From Rathayibacter oskolensis (GTDB lineage Bacteria; Actinomycetota; Actinomycetes; Actinomycetales; Microbacteriaceae): 64,000 nt of DNA. The notes under the pieces were generated by a model. That model had not been told where the DNA came from and searched no databases. It saw nothing but the letters and a program-made list of their open reading frames with translations. Position 1 is the first letter of the stretch. Each line of letters begins with the position of its first letter. The position numbers and the translations under genes were made by a program. Shown here piece after piece: positions 47,311-54,697 of this stretch. The stretch covers positions 1,178,001 through 1,242,000 of the forward strand of contig NZ_FXBM01000001.1 of the NCBI RefSeq assembly GCF_900177245.1, read 5' to 3'.

Positions 47311-48824
47311 GCGCGCCTCTGCGACCGACGGGCACCGTCCAGTACAGGAACGTGAGGATCACGACTCCGGGGATGACCGGCACGATCGAGACGGTGGTGG
47401 CGACGGGTGCGGGCGGGCAGCGTCGGTCCCTCGACGGATCACTCCGTCTGACTCGGGCACTGGAGGCCGTCGGCGCCGAGCACCAGTACACGATCGTCCT
47501 CGACGGCCTCCGCGCGACGAGTCCGAACGCGGACGGCGACTCCCGCGCTCCCCGCGTCGCGGCGGCACCGACCATCGACGTCTCCGTCCCGTCGCCTCCA
47601 TCGACCTACGGGGAGTTCCTCGTCTACGTGTCGGAGGACGACGTCGTGTCCTTCCACTTCCCGGAGCCGACCGACGACTCCGGCATCGGCGACGACCTCC
47701 GAGCACCCGGTCGCACGGTCTACCGCGTGCCGCGGGCACTGGTCGCCTCCACTGCCGCGGGTCGGGATCGGGGCGACCAGACGCGACGGTGGGGCAGTCG
47801 GATCGCGGCGAAGCTGCTGAAGATCGTCTTCTTCCCGCTCCGGCCGGCTCTCCGCTCCGTGGGCGGGTACTTCGCGAGGGAGTGGGAGTCGACGCACGCG
47901 CTGCACCGCCTCCGTACGGTCACGGAGGACGACTACGACAGCGAGGACGCACCGAACGTCCGAGGGGCGGATCATCCCGAATGGGCGGCGATCGACGGGA
48001 GACGCGCACTGCTGCTCCTGCACGGCACGTTCAGCACGACGGCCGGAGCCTTCCGCGGGCTCCCGCCCGGCATCGTCGGAGCGATGGCCAGGCGCTACGC
48101 GGGCATCCTCGCCTTCGATCACCCGACTGTCTCCGTCGCTCCCGACAGCAATGCCGCCGCCTTCGAGAAGCTCGTGCCCGACGGCCTCGACGTCGAGCTC
48201 GACATCGTCGCTCACTCGCGCGGGGGTCTCGTCGCGCGAGAGCTGGTGCGCAGGCAGGTCACCGGAGTCGGTCTCGGTCCGGGAGTCCGCATCCGCTCGG
48301 TCACGCTCGTCGCCACGCCCAACGCCGGAACGGCACTCGCCGAGTTCGAGAACCTCTCGCACTGGGTGGATCGGGCGGCGAACCTCGTCTCCCTGATCGA
48401 GGGACCGGGCGACGTGCTCGCGATCATCCTCACCGTCGTCAAGCATCTCGCGGTCGGCGTGTCGGACGGCCTCACCGGCCTGACCGCGATGCAGGCGCCG
48501 GAAGCGGGGAACTACCTCGCCACTCTGAACGTCCCGGAGTCGGTGGGTAGCACGGTCTTCCACACCATCGCCTCCGACTTCGAACCGGCACCGGGTTCGC
48601 CGTTCGGCCGGATCGCGCGCGACGCCGGACTCGACGTCGTCTTCGGCGGCGCGGACAACGACCTCGTCGTCCCGACCGAGGGAGTCTCCGTCATCCCGTC
48701 CCTGCAGGAGTTCGCCCCGGTCGACCCGTACTGCTTCACCACCGACCGGTCGATCGACCACTCGGCCTACTTCGCTCAGCGCGAGGTCACCGAGAAGCTG
48801 ACGCAGTGGCTGGGGCTGACGTGA
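47307..48824 (+). CDS. Lipase-like alpha/beta hydrolase coupled to the CHAT gene
   Basis: A 505-residue protein. From about residue 230 it is an alpha/beta hydrolase with oxyanion segment ALLLLHGTFS, nucleophile elbow IVAHSRGGLVAR (Ser304), a probable acid in GGADNDLVVP (Asp450 or Asp452) and His485 in SIDHSAYF. This is the arrangement of triacylglycerol lipase or esterase relatives. The first 200 residues form a separate beta-rich region, and residues 160-190 include a basic and hydrophobic stretch (RIAAKLLKIVFFPLRPALRS) that could touch membranes. No secretion signal. ATG 47307 overlaps the CHAT stop, and the next GTG overlaps this stop. It may be the effector controlled by the CHAT protease; that is inference. 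Confidence 0.8.
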   Translation: MSAPLRPTGTVQYRNVRITTPGMTGTIETVVATGAGGQRRSLDGSLRLTRALEAVGAEHQYTIVLDGLRATSPNADGDSRAPRVAAAPTIDVSVPSPPSTYGEFLVYVSEDDVVSFHFPEPTDDSGIGDDLRAPGRTVYRVPRALVASTAAGRDRGDQTRRWGSRIAAKLLKIVFFPLRPALRSVGGYFAREWESTHALHRLRTVTEDDYDSEDAPNVRGADHPEWAAIDGRRALLLLHGTFSTTAGAFRGLPPGIVGAMARRYAGILAFDHPTVSVAPDSNAAAFEKLVPDGLDVELDIVAHSRGGLVARELVRRQVTGVGLGPGVRIRSVTLVATPNAGTALAEFENLSHWVDRAANLVSLIEGPGDVLAIILTVVKHLAVGVSDGLTGLTAMQAPEAGNYLATLNVPESVGSTVFHTIASDFEPAPGSPFGRIARDAGLDVVFGGADNDLVVPTEGVSVIPSLQEFAPVDPYCFTTDRSIDHSAYFAQREVTEKLTQWLGLT

Positions 48825-49234
48825 CGGCCGCGACGGCTCGGACCACGCTCGCGATCGGCCGAACCGCGGTCGCCACCGTCGAGGCCGACCGGGTCTGGAA
48901 CGACACCGGCATCGACGTCGAGGCGGGCGGCAGCTACCGCTTCGTCGCGGAGGGGCGCTGGCTCGACCTTCGCAGCCCCGGGGGGCCCGACGGACTCGAC
49001 GAGCTGACCGCGATCCACCGGCTCCTCCCGTGGGTGCGCAGGCGCCGAGACCTGCCCTGGTTCGCTCTCCTGGGTGCGACGGAGCGGAGGAAGCGGGCGG
49101 CGTTCCTGATCGGCAGCGATCTGACCTGGCTGTGCGCCCACGGCGGCCCGCTGCTGTGCTTCGCCAACGACGCCCGGCTGATGTACGGGAACAACAGCGG
49201 CTCGGTCGCGCTGTCGATCACCCGGATCTCGTGA
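48821..49234 (+). CDS. Small beta-sandwich protein resembling LecA/PA-IL lectins
   Basis: A 137-residue protein starting at GTG 48821, which overlaps the hydrolase stop (GTGA). Its pattern recalls the LecA (PA-IL) galactophilic lectin family: an opening strand region with WNDTGIDVEAGGSYRFVAEG, a GPDG turn, the hydrophobic AAFLIGSDLTWLCAHGGPLL, and a terminal FANDARLMYGNNSGSVALSI similar to the Asn/Asp-rich calcium and sugar site near the C-terminus of LecA. It has no signal peptide. A carbohydrate- or lipid-headgroup recognition role would fit its place behind a lipase-like enzyme, but this is pattern-based and needs a profile search. Confidence 0.6.
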   Translation: MTAATARTTLAIGRTAVATVEADRVWNDTGIDVEAGGSYRFVAEGRWLDLRSPGGPDGLDELTAIHRLLPWVRRRRDLPWFALLGATERRKRAAFLIGSDLTWLCAHGGPLLCFANDARLMYGNNSGSVALSITRIS

Positions 49235-49274
49235 GACGCTCCCGTGGCACGGGACGCACCGCCGACTCACGGAC

Positions 49275-49472
49275 TCAGTCGTCGCGGTGCGCCTTCTTGA
49301 GGCGGATCTTCGCAGCGCGCTCGGTCAGTACCGAGAGGTAGTCCTGCACCGGGCGGTCGGCGAGCGAGTCGAGCTCGGCGCGGACGACCGACTCGACCTC
49401 CTCGGCGGACAGGTCGGGGAAGCGGCCCTTCAGGCGCGCCGACACTTCGGATGCGATCTCGTCGAGGTTCAC
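49275..49472 (-). CDS. Three-helix bundle dimerization domain protein
   Basis: A 65-residue acidic, all-helical protein: MNLDEIASEVSARLKGRFPD, then EEVESVVRAELDSLADRPV and DYLSVLTERAAKIRLKK. The pattern matches small actinobacterial proteins described as three-helix-bundle dimerization domains, of unknown cellular role. GTG 49472..49470 is preferred because GAGGTGG lies about eight bases upstream; GTG 49499 would add nine residues. The C-terminus is basic. It converges with the end of the CHAT cassette. Confidence 0.7.
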   Translation of the reverse strand: MNLDEIASEVSARLKGRFPDLSAEEVESVVRAELDSLADRPVQDYLSVLTERAAKIRLKKAHRDD

Positions 49473-49726
49473 TTCGGTAGCCACCTCGGGATCATGCACC
49501 CGAATGGTTAACAGCAGGTGCAGCGAGAGCTTCCGAGAATCCCTGACGCGCTGCTGAGTCCACTAGTGGGGGCGCGGCGACGGGGAGGCACTGCCTACCC
49601 TTGATCCGAATGCGACGGTGCGTTCGGCCGCACAGCACGACGACCTCGCGGCGGACGACGACGGCGGGCGACGAGACGGCCGCGTCGCCTCCCCTCCGGT
49701 GGTCGAGACGGACGACGGAGGACCAC

Positions 49727-50128
49727 GTGGATCGCATGGAGCTCGCCTCGACGCTGCACGCACTGGCGAGACGGACGCTGTCGGACGCCGTCACGCGCGC
49801 CGTCAACCGGGGCGACCTGAGGGTCTCGCCGCTGCCGGTCCGCTCCGTGGCTCCCACGCCGAGTCGCCGCGGAGGCGGTCGCCGCCGCACCGAGGACGAC
49901 ACTGTCCAGACGACCGGCGTGAACGCGTGGTGCTTCGACGAGGCGACGGCGGTGGCGCTGGCCCGCGGGGGGATCCTCCTCCGAGACCCCGCCGATGGCG
50001 TGTTCGTGTCGCCGACGGTCGCCGAGCTCGCTGCGGCCCGCGACGCGCAGACGCTGGCCGGCTACCTCGCGGACGCCCGGGAACTCATCGCGGTCGTGCT
50101 CGGGCAGGCGACAGCGCCGGAGGCGTGA
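49727..50128 (+). CDS. Hypothetical protein
   Basis: A 133-residue protein from GTG 49727, which has GGAGG about six bases upstream. It begins with a helical MDRMELASTLHALARRTLSD segment, then a basic linker (TPSRRGGGRRR), and ends in a helical AELAAARDAQTLAGYLADARELIAVVLG. No membrane segment or known motif is visible. The frame and ribosome-binding site support a real gene. Neighbour genes give no clue to function. Confidence 0.6.
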   Translation: MDRMELASTLHALARRTLSDAVTRAVNRGDLRVSPLPVRSVAPTPSRRGGGRRRTEDDTVQTTGVNAWCFDEATAVALARGGILLRDPADGVFVSPTVAELAAARDAQTLAGYLADARELIAVVLGQATAPEA

Positions 50129-50196
50129 TCGCTAGCACGTCCGACCTCCGGATGCCCGTACTGGCTGCACCCTGCCGGACGTGATTGCCTGAACTC

Positions 50197-50808
50197 GTGC
50201 CTGACCTTCCGATGTTCCCGCTCGGCTCCGTGCTCCTGCCGCACATGCCGCTCCCGCTCCGGCTGTTCGAGCCGCGGTACCTGCGGATGCTCGGCGACGT
50301 CCTCGAGGACGACGCCCCCTCGTTCGGCGTCGTCCTGATCGAGCGCGGCCAGGAGGTCGGCGGCGGCGACCAGCGCTTCACGGTCGGGACCGTCGCGCGC
50401 ATCCTGAACATCAACGGCGAGGAGTCGTTCATCACCCTCGACTCGGTGGGGGACGACCGCTTCGAGGTCGTCCGCTGGCACGAGGACGATCCCTATCCGC
50501 GCGCGGAGGTGCGCCTGCTCCCGCCGCTCGAGTGGGACCCGGAGCTGCGTGGCGAGCTCGACGCGGCGGAGTCCGCCGTCCGCACCGCGCTCGCGGTCGC
50601 GAGCGAGTTCGTCGAGCAGCGCTACGGTGCCGTCGTCGAGCTCGCGGAGGACCCGGCCGCCCACGCGTGGCAGCTCGCGGGGGTCGCGCCGGTCAACGAG
50701 CTCGACCGTCTCGCCTTCCTCCGCGCGACGTCGATGGAGGAGATGCTGGTGGCGGTCCGGGAGCGCTCGGCCGAGGCCACGGAGTCGTTCAGGGCCGGCT
50801 GGGCCTGA
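50197..50808 (+). CDS. LON peptidase substrate-binding domain protein
   Basis: A stand-alone Lon N-terminal (PUA-like) domain protein of 203 residues without ATPase or protease domains. The signature LPMFPLGSVLLPHMPLPLRLFEPRYL starts directly after the initiator, followed by SFGVVLIERGQEVGGGD and a C-terminal helical half. Such proteins may bind unfolded proteins or RNA; the role is unknown. GTG 50197 gives a family-like N-terminus; TTG 50185 would add four residues. Confidence 0.88.
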   Translation: MPDLPMFPLGSVLLPHMPLPLRLFEPRYLRMLGDVLEDDAPSFGVVLIERGQEVGGGDQRFTVGTVARILNINGEESFITLDSVGDDRFEVVRWHEDDPYPRAEVRLLPPLEWDPELRGELDAAESAVRTALAVASEFVEQRYGAVVELAEDPAAHAWQLAGVAPVNELDRLAFLRATSMEEMLVAVRERSAEATESFRAGWA

Positions 50809-50820
50809 CCGCCTCCGGTC

Positions 50821-51408
50821 TCAGTCGTCGAGGGCGACGCCGCGCTCCTCGGCGAGCCGCGCGAGGTCATCGACGATGACGAGCGCCATCCGCACGGAGC
50901 GATCGCGGCGGTACTCCTCATCGTCCGCGTCGATCCGCGGCGCGCGGTCGAGCGTCTCCTCGATCGACTGAGCGAGTTCCCGCCAGGCGTCGAGGCGCGC
51001 GTCGTCGACGAGGCCCGCCAGGTACTCCGCGTCCTGTGCGCGTCGGCGGAGCGCGTCGGCGACGGCGAGCGAGAGCTTCTCGCGATGGTCGAGGTTGTCG
51101 ATGTCGGCGGAGCGGTAGTCGTGCACGTGGTCGGAGCGGCCGTCGACATACGTGACATCGGCGGCGATGGTGCTCAGTCGGGCCGCCGCCGCTTCGGACT
51201 CGGCCGCGAGCTTCTCCAGCTCGGCCGCTGCGACGACCGAGTAGTGCCCGACGTCGAACGGGACGTCGGCGGTGAGTCCGTCCATCAGCACGCGGTTCTT
51301 GACGGCCATGCGGCTCGCGTACTGGGCGAGCATCAGCCCCTCCTCCGCGGCCTCCTCGACCGAGACCGGGTCGCGGACGGGGTTCTCATCGGGATCGAAC
51401 GGCTCCAT
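50821..51408 (-). CDS. Hypothetical acidic helical protein
   Basis: A 195-residue, highly charged protein, acidic overall (MEPFDPDENPVRDPVSVEEA at the start), predicted to be almost entirely alpha-helical with Ala/Glu/Arg-rich segments and no Cys. No domain recognised. ATG 51408..51406 is preceded by an AGG site; a GTG at 51447 would add a basic stretch of 13 residues (TRVWFRRRRRFK). It converges closely on the LON-domain gene, with 12 bases between stops. Probably conserved in Microbacteriaceae, but I cannot name it. Confidence 0.65.
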   Translation of the reverse strand: MEPFDPDENPVRDPVSVEEAAEEGLMLAQYASRMAVKNRVLMDGLTADVPFDVGHYSVVAAAELEKLAAESEAAAARLSTIAADVTYVDGRSDHVHDYRSADIDNLDHREKLSLAVADALRRRAQDAEYLAGLVDDARLDAWRELAQSIEETLDRAPRIDADDEEYRRDRSVRMALVIVDDLARLAEERGVALDD

Positions 51409-51599
51409 CTTGAACCTGCGTCGACGGCGGAACCACACGCGCGTCACCTACATCCCGAGCACGGCGCCCCGCTCGCCGGAACACCCCTTCGAGAGTACCG
51501 GTCGGGAGGGTCCGACGGTCGGGTGCGCAGGCGTCGCGGCACCTGCCGGTCGGCGTGGCGGATTCTGCTCGCGGCACCTCCATCGCGTTGACTGTGCGG

Positions 51600-52382
51600 A
51601 TGGATCACCGGCGCATCTCGGTCGTCGTCCCCGTCAAGGACGACGCCCGGCACCTGGAGCGGCTGCTCGCCCTCCTCGAGGAGCAGACCCTCGCCCCCTT
51701 CGAGATCGTCGTCGTCGACGACGGCAGCACCGACGACAGCGCCGACATCGCGCGAGCGGCCGGTGCCCGCGTCGTCGTGCACGCCGGCGCGGGGATCCCG
51801 GCGAGCACGGCCCACGGCTTCGACGTCGCCGAGGGCGAGGTGCTCGCCCGGCTCGACGCGGACTCGCAGCCGGGGCCCGACTGGGTCGCCCGTGTGGCGG
51901 GGCACTTCGCCGACCCCTCCGTGGGCGCCGTGACCGGGCCGGGACGCTTCGTCGAGCTCGGCTCCGTCGCCAGAGCGGCCGCACGCCTGGTCTACATGGA
52001 CGCGTACTTCGCCCTGATGGGCTCCGCTCTGGCGAACTGGCCGCTGTTCGGCTCGAACTGCGCCGTCCGCCGCTCGGCGTGGGAGGAGATCGCCGATGAG
52101 ATGCACCGCCACGACCCCTACGTCCACGACGACATCGAGATCAGCGTCCACCTCGGGCTGAGGCACCGGATCGTTCTCGACCGGCACCTCGAGGTCGGCA
52201 TCTCGGCGCGTCCGTTCGGTGCGCCGGCCGACATGCTGAGGCGCCTCGATCGCGCGCTGCACACCCTCCGGCGCCATGGTGGGCTCGGTCGACCCGTGCA
52301 GCGCTGGACCCACCGTGTCCGACGGGTGCGGCGCGATCGTCTGCAGCGCCTCGCGGCCGCGCGACGGGGCCGATCGGACTAG
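51600..52382 (+). CDS. Glycosyltransferase family 2
   Basis: A 260-residue GT-A glycosyltransferase. Motifs are ISVVVPVKDDARHLERLLALL, IVVVDDGSTDDS (nucleotide binding), ARLDADSQPGPDWV (metal-binding DxD) and a catalytic-base region HDDIEISVHL. It has no membrane helices, so it is a soluble or peripheral enzyme. The C-terminus is strongly basic (RVRRVRRDRLQRLAAARRGR). ATG 51600 is preferred; a longer start at 51555 adds 15 unconserved residues. The acceptor is unknown. Its stop overlaps the end of the convergent exporter gene. Confidence 0.88.
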   Translation: MDHRRISVVVPVKDDARHLERLLALLEEQTLAPFEIVVVDDGSTDDSADIARAAGARVVVHAGAGIPASTAHGFDVAEGEVLARLDADSQPGPDWVARVAGHFADPSVGAVTGPGRFVELGSVARAAARLVYMDAYFALMGSALANWPLFGSNCAVRRSAWEEIADEMHRHDPYVHDDIEISVHLGLRHRIVLDRHLEVGISARPFGAPADMLRRLDRALHTLRRHGGLGRPVQRWTHRVRRVRRDRLQRLAAARRGRSD

Positions 52383-53791
52383 GAGCCGGTCGGCCGCTCC
52401 TCCTTCGGCATCGCCCAGACGGCGGCGAGCATGCCCAGAGCGAGCACCGTCAAGGCGATGCAGACGGAGCGGGTGCCCGCCGCGAGGTCGGCGGCCGCGG
52501 GAGTCCCGTCGCCGGTAGCCGCGTTGACGATGGCGCCGAAGACGGCCACGGCGACGGCGCTGCCGATGTTCCGGGCGAAGAAGTTCGTCGACGACACCAC
52601 GCCGCGCTCGTTCCACTCCACGCTCGACTGCGCGCGGATGAGCGTCGGGGTCGCGACCAGCCCCATGCCCGCGCCGATCACCACGCAGTACCCCGCGATC
52701 TCCCAGAGCGACGAGGAGGCGCCGAGCAGGATCGTCAGGGCCGTCCCGATCACCACGAGTCCCACCCCGAGGAATCCGGTGTTGCGGAATCCGATCCGGA
52801 GGTAGAGCCGCCCCGAGAGGCTCGCGGCGACCGGCCAGCCGAGGGTCATCGCCGCCACGGCGAAACCGGCGCCGAGTGCCGAGCTGCCGAGGACCCCCTG
52901 CGCGAAGGTCGGGAAGTAGGAGGTCACGCCCAGAGTGATGGCTCCGACGGCGACCGAGACGAGGCTCGTCGAGAGCAGCAGCCGGCGCGAGAGGACCCAG
53001 AGGGGCAGCACGGGGGCGACGGCGCGGCGCTCGATGGCGACGAAGACCGCGAAGGTGACGGCCGACAGCACGAAGACGCCGACGCCGGCGGGGGAGAGCC
53101 AGGGCCAGGCGTTCCCGCCCTCGAGCAGACCGAGGATCAGGAGGGCGGTCCCGACCGCCAGGACGCAGGCACCGCCGACGTCGAGCGGCTGGCGCTCGCC
53201 GCGGGTGGTCTCGCGGAAGTTGCGGATGAGGAGGAACGCCGCGAGGAGGCACAGCGGGATGTTGACGAGGAAGATGCCCCGCCACGCGCCCAGATCGGAG
53301 AGCACCCCGCCGAGCGTGGGACCGACGACGGAGGAGATGCCCCAGACGCTCGCAAGGTAGCCCTGCGTCTTCGCGCGCTCGGCGACGGTGTAGATGTCAC
53401 CCGCGATCGTGATGCCCATCGGCTGGATCGCTCCGGCACCCAGGCCCTGCAGGGCGCGGAACGCGATCAGGGCGGGCATGCTCCAGGCGAGGCCGCACAG
53501 GAGCGAGCCGGCGAGGAACAGGCCGATCCCGATCAGCATGATCGGCTTGCGCCCGATCACGTCCGACAGCTTGCCGTAGAGCGGGACCGAGACGGCCTGG
53601 GCGAGCAGGTAGATCGAGAACAGCCACGGGAACTGGTCGAAGCCGCCCAGGTCCTCGACGATGGAGGGGACCGCCGTCGAGAGGATCGTGGCGTCGAGGG
53701 CGACCAGAGCGGTCGAGATCATGAGGGCGAGCAGGACGGGACCGCGCTCGGAGCGCAGTCCCACGCTCGCGCGGGTGGGGGCGTCGGTCAT
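52379..53791 (-). CDS. MFS transporter, DHA2 (EmrB/QacA) drug exporter type
   Basis: A 470-residue proton-driven exporter with 14 predicted membrane helices. Helix 1 carries the DHA2 motif ALDATILSTAVPSI, the first loop has GKLSDVIGRKP (motif A) and helix 4/5 has AFRALQGLGAGAIQPM, with motif C-like GPTLGGVLSD. Substrates are typically amphiphilic drugs or dyes. ATG 53791..53789 is preceded by a TAGCGT box seven bases upstream, suggesting a leaderless transcript, and the family begins at that methionine. No regulator is adjacent. Confidence 0.93.
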   Translation of the reverse strand: MTDAPTRASVGLRSERGPVLLALMISTALVALDATILSTAVPSIVEDLGGFDQFPWLFSIYLLAQAVSVPLYGKLSDVIGRKPIMLIGIGLFLAGSLLCGLAWSMPALIAFRALQGLGAGAIQPMGITIAGDIYTVAERAKTQGYLASVWGISSVVGPTLGGVLSDLGAWRGIFLVNIPLCLLAAFLLIRNFRETTRGERQPLDVGGACVLAVGTALLILGLLEGGNAWPWLSPAGVGVFVLSAVTFAVFVAIERRAVAPVLPLWVLSRRLLLSTSLVSVAVGAITLGVTSYFPTFAQGVLGSSALGAGFAVAAMTLGWPVAASLSGRLYLRIGFRNTGFLGVGLVVIGTALTILLGASSSLWEIAGYCVVIGAGMGLVATPTLIRAQSSVEWNERGVVSSTNFFARNIGSAVAVAVFGAIVNAATGDGTPAAADLAAGTRSVCIALTVLALGMLAAVWAMPKEERPTGS

Positions 53792-53857
53792 TCCCCCCAC
53801 GCTATTGCAGAGCCGGGGTATGGAATGAGGGCTCGACGGGCTCGGTAGACTCGTCGT

Positions 53858-53965
53858 ATGGAACTCGTGCTCTGGCTCGTCATCGCCGCCATCTCAGGCG
53901 TCGGCATCGTCTCGGGGACCGCCGCCCTGATCGCCATGACGAAGTCGCCCTGGTCGGACAAGTAG
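53858..53965 (+). CDS. 35-residue single-pass membrane protein
   Basis: A short gene, MELVLWLVIAAISGVGIVSG and then TAALIAMTKSPWSDK. It is one hydrophobic helix followed by a short charged tail. A TAGACT box ends six bases before the ATG, the same spacing as seen for other genes in the window. It lies divergently 66 bases from the MFS exporter, and it may modulate a transporter, as many small membrane proteins do; this is speculation. Codon choice is GC-rich as in neighbouring genes. Confidence 0.6.
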   Translation: MELVLWLVIAAISGVGIVSGTAALIAMTKSPWSDK

Positions 53966-53983
53966 CGAGCGGCCGGTCGGCCC

Positions 53984-54274
53984 TCACTCGTAGATCCGCA
54001 CGACGCTCCAGCACGGCTCCGTCGACGCCACGACGTCGAGCACGAAGGCCCCACCGGTCTCGAGATCGGTCGCCTGGAACCGCCAGCCGCCGATGCTGAC
54101 GGGCGCGCCTCCGAAGGTCGGGGGGAAGCCCTCGAGCGGCGCCCACCACTCGCTCGTGCACGTCCACACCGTCGGACGGTCCGAGACGCGGTAGCGGCTC
54201 CCCCTCCACTCGAGTGCGACGGGCACGCCGTCGTCGTCGGTGGACACCAGAGCCGTCTCGTCGATCACCGCCAT
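53984..54274 (-). CDS. DUF6504-like protein
   Basis: A 96-residue protein with the pattern of DUF6504: an N-terminal strand with VPVALEWRGSRYRVSDRPTVW, a tryptophan-rich centre, then WRFQATDLETGGAFVLDVV and a final WSVVRIYE. Such proteins are usually found beside SOS mutagenesis genes such as imuB/dnaE2 in actinobacteria. A perfect LexA palindrome lies 49 bases upstream of its ATG, consistent with damage induction. The biochemical role is unknown. Confidence 0.65.
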   Translation of the reverse strand: MAVIDETALVSTDDDGVPVALEWRGSRYRVSDRPTVWTCTSEWWAPLEGFPPTFGGAPVSIGGWRFQATDLETGGAFVLDVVASTEPCWSVVRIYE

Positions 54275-54314
54275 CGTCGCGCTCCCGTTCGCTCCGCTCG
54301 ACCCGCCGCACCGG

Positions 54315-54344
54315 TTGGTCGTTCGAACATGTGTTCGATAGTCT
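54315..54344 (+). promoter_or_regulatory. SOS promoter with embedded LexA box
   Basis: TTGGTC (54315-54320) and TAGTCT (54339-54344) are spaced by 18 bases. The spacer contains TCGAACATGTGTTCGA (54323-54338), a perfect palindrome matching the actinobacterial/Gram-positive LexA box consensus. Bound LexA would block RNA polymerase directly. It should control the rightward gene at 54407, and probably the leftward DUF6504-like gene. Confidence 0.88.
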
Positions 54345-54406
54345 GCGAGTGTACGCCGCGGTGATCGAGCTCGCCACGGCCTCGGATCGAACGGGCAGGA
54401 GGCGCG

Positions 54407-54697
54407 ATGATCGAGTGGAGTCCTCTGCAGATGCTGCGCAGCAGCGGTCCCGACGAGTGGGTCATGGTCGACGCGATGCGGACGGGCCGGATCGGTCTCG
54501 TCCGCCGGATCGAGATGGGCCCCTACCGCGAGACCTGGTTCAGGGCCGTCACCTGGTCGGCCGAGCCGAGCGGTCGCGACCTCGTCGGCTACTCGCCCTC
54601 GATGGAGACGATCGCGAAGGCTCTCTGGGAGCGGCAGCCGCCGACCGCCCAGGAGAAGCCGTTCCCGGGCTATCCGCCGTCTCAGACGGCATCGTGA
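54407..54697 (+). CDS. Hypothetical SOS-linked protein
   Basis: A 96-residue protein (MIEWSPLQMLRSSGPDEWVM at the start) with conserved-looking tryptophans and a terminal Pro-rich tail. GGCAGGAGG lies five bases before the ATG, a strong ribosome-binding site. The gene is downstream of the LexA-box promoter, and its stop overlaps the GTG of the polymerase gene, so the two are co-expressed. I do not recognise a family. The tight link to a family A polymerase suggests a DNA-repair accessory role. Confidence 0.65.
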   Translation: MIEWSPLQMLRSSGPDEWVMVDAMRTGRIGLVRRIEMGPYRETWFRAVTWSAEPSGRDLVGYSPSMETIAKALWERQPPTAQEKPFPGYPPSQTAS

